Shown one piece after another: positions 5,212 through 6,021 of a DNA stretch of 6,021 bases. Both the position numbers and the translations under genes were made by a program. The notes under the pieces were generated by a model, which ran no database searches, had not been told where the DNA came from, and saw only the letters and a program-made list of their open reading frames with translations. How positions within the stretch are numbered: the first letter of the stretch is position 1; every line of letters begins with the position of its first letter. This DNA comes from Oceanihabitans sp. (GTDB lineage Bacteria; Bacteroidota; Bacteroidia; Flavobacteriales; Flavobacteriaceae). The stretch is taken from assembly GCA_018067265.1 (NCBI GenBank), contig JAGPUY010000186.1, positions 1-6,021 on the forward strand, written 5' to 3'.

Positions 5212-6021
5212 ATGTCTCTAAAGTATCTAATATTTTTTCTAATTTTATGTGGTAACATATCATTTGGTCAGAAAAACAATATTTCTCATCAAGAACTAAA
5301 TGGGATTAATGCTAACTCTCAGGACTTTCAATCCGTAACATTTAATGGCATTTGGAGTTGGTTTTCAGATCCAAGAGCAGTTTATTATGAAGGAAAATAT
5401 AAAAGAACATATACTGGTTGGGTAGATAATTATGGAGATATACATGTTGCCTATTATGACCATGATAAAAAAACGATTGCCTCTAAAGTTGTTTTTGATA
5501 ATCTTGAAATAGATGATCATAACAATCCATCTCTATTAATAGACAAAAACGGATACCTAATCGTCTTTTTTAGCGCGCATTTACAAAATGAAAAACCATT
5601 GTACATGCTTAGCTCTAAAACTCCCGAAAGTATAGACAATTGGAATACTCTAAATTCGCTTTTTTTAAACGATGCTGCCCATTATAAAGATACGGTAAAC
5701 TTAAATCACACCTACACCAACCCTATTCAATTAAGTGCCGAAAAGGATAAAATATTTCTTTTTTGGCGTGGTGTTCACTTAAAACCCAATTACGCAACAT
5801 CTATAGATAATGGAGAAACATGGAGTTCTGGAAAAAATTTTTTTATGCCTACGGAAGACCTTTCTATTAAAGTGCCTTACACAAAAGTATACTCCGATGG
5901 TGTATCTAAAATTCATTTTACTTTTACTGATGGGCATCCAACCAAAGAAAAATCAAATGCCATATATTATATGTATTATGAAGGCGGAGCTTTTTTTAAG
6001 GCGGATGGTACAAAAATAAAA
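5212..6021 (+). CDS. Secreted BNR_4-type beta-propeller protein, N-terminal part (candidate polysaccharide-active enzyme)
   Basis: The frame is open from ATG at 5212 to the right edge (270 codons), so the C-terminus is missing. Residues 1-20 are a signal peptide (MSLKYLIFFLILCGNISFGQ); the cysteine at 13 lacks a proper lipobox, so signal peptidase I cleavage near G19/Q20 is favoured. The mature part shows the hallmarks of the BNR_4 family: WSWFSDPRAVYYEGK (48-62), a TYTGWVDNYGDIHVAYYDH strand pair (66-84), DDHNNPSLLIDKNG (101-114), an FFSAH segment (119-123), NHTYTNP (165-171), FLFWRG (182-187), an Asp-box-like SIDNGETWSSGK (197-208) and TFTDGHP (237-243). Beta-propeller polysaccharide lyases, including ulvan lyases, share this general layout and use paired His plus Tyr and Arg; H103, H123, Y168 and R186 are candidates by position, which is inference. 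The substrate is unknown. It is divergent from the minus-strand pair, and no other glycan-use gene is visible, so assignment to a polysaccharide utilisation locus depends on sequence to the right. Confidence 0.85.
   Translation, partial: MSLKYLIFFLILCGNISFGQKNNISHQELNGINANSQDFQSVTFNGIWSWFSDPRAVYYEGKYKRTYTGWVDNYGDIHVAYYDHDKKTIASKVVFDNLEIDDHNNPSLLIDKNGYLIVFFSAHLQNEKPLYMLSSKTPESIDNWNTLNSLFLNDAAHYKDTVNLNHTYTNPIQLSAEKDKIFLFWRGVHLKPNYATSIDNGETWSSGKNFFMPTEDLSIKVPYTKVYSDGVSKIHFTFTDGHPTKEKSNAIYYMYYEGGAFFKADGTKIK

Noticed and set aside
5239..5250. Lipoprotein signal at Cys13 of the BNR_4 protein
   Set aside because: The residues before the cysteine are L-I-L, not a lipobox with Gly/Ala/Ser at -1, and a normal cleavage site (SFGQ) follows.
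5810..6019. Plus-strand open frame of 69 codons
   Set aside because: It is in another frame within the BNR_4 gene, whose frame gives clear family motifs to the window edge.

Overview
The window is AT-rich and looks like a chromosomal segment from a marine-type member of the Bacteroidota, most likely Flavobacteriaceae. Three things point there. One protein ends in a classic type A sorting domain of the type IX secretion system (T9SS). Signal peptides end in the -AQ/-GQ style common in that group. Leaders upstream of starts are A-rich and lack a Shine-Dalgarno sequence. No tRNA, rRNA, CRISPR array or intact mobile element was seen.

Layout: four genes lie on the minus strand and one on the plus strand. 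Reading the minus strand from right to left, a small secreted beta-rich protein (4994 to 4419) is followed after 42 nt by a large repetitive surface protein (4376 to 1887). That protein has a YadA-like head, a repeat stalk, a short coiled coil and a T9SS sorting domain. A good intrinsic terminator (1838-1866) closes this pair. Beyond it is a multi-pass membrane protein with several conserved-looking histidines (1790 to 783). After a 264-nt gap comes the N-terminal part of another secreted protein (518 to 1, cut by the window edge). On the plus strand, from 5212 to the right edge, lies the N-terminal 270 codons of a secreted BNR_4-type beta-propeller protein of the kind found among polysaccharide lyases and related enzymes.

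The divergent intergenic region (4995-5211) separates the minus-strand pair from the propeller gene. It holds a long AT-rich imperfect palindrome (5072-5112) and a perfect match to the Bacteroidota -7 promoter element pointing toward the minus-strand pair.

How the genes fit together: four of the five products carry signal peptides, so the window is largely concerned with exported and cell-surface functions. The fibrous adhesin-like protein and its small secreted neighbour are probably co-transcribed. The propeller protein may be part of a polysaccharide-use locus continuing to the right, but no SusC/SusD, sulfatase or other glycan gene is visible to prove it. The best candidate for something unusual is the 829-residue fibre protein, whose YadA-type repeat architecture is joined to a T9SS tail instead of a type V barrel and whose head changes repeat period part-way along.
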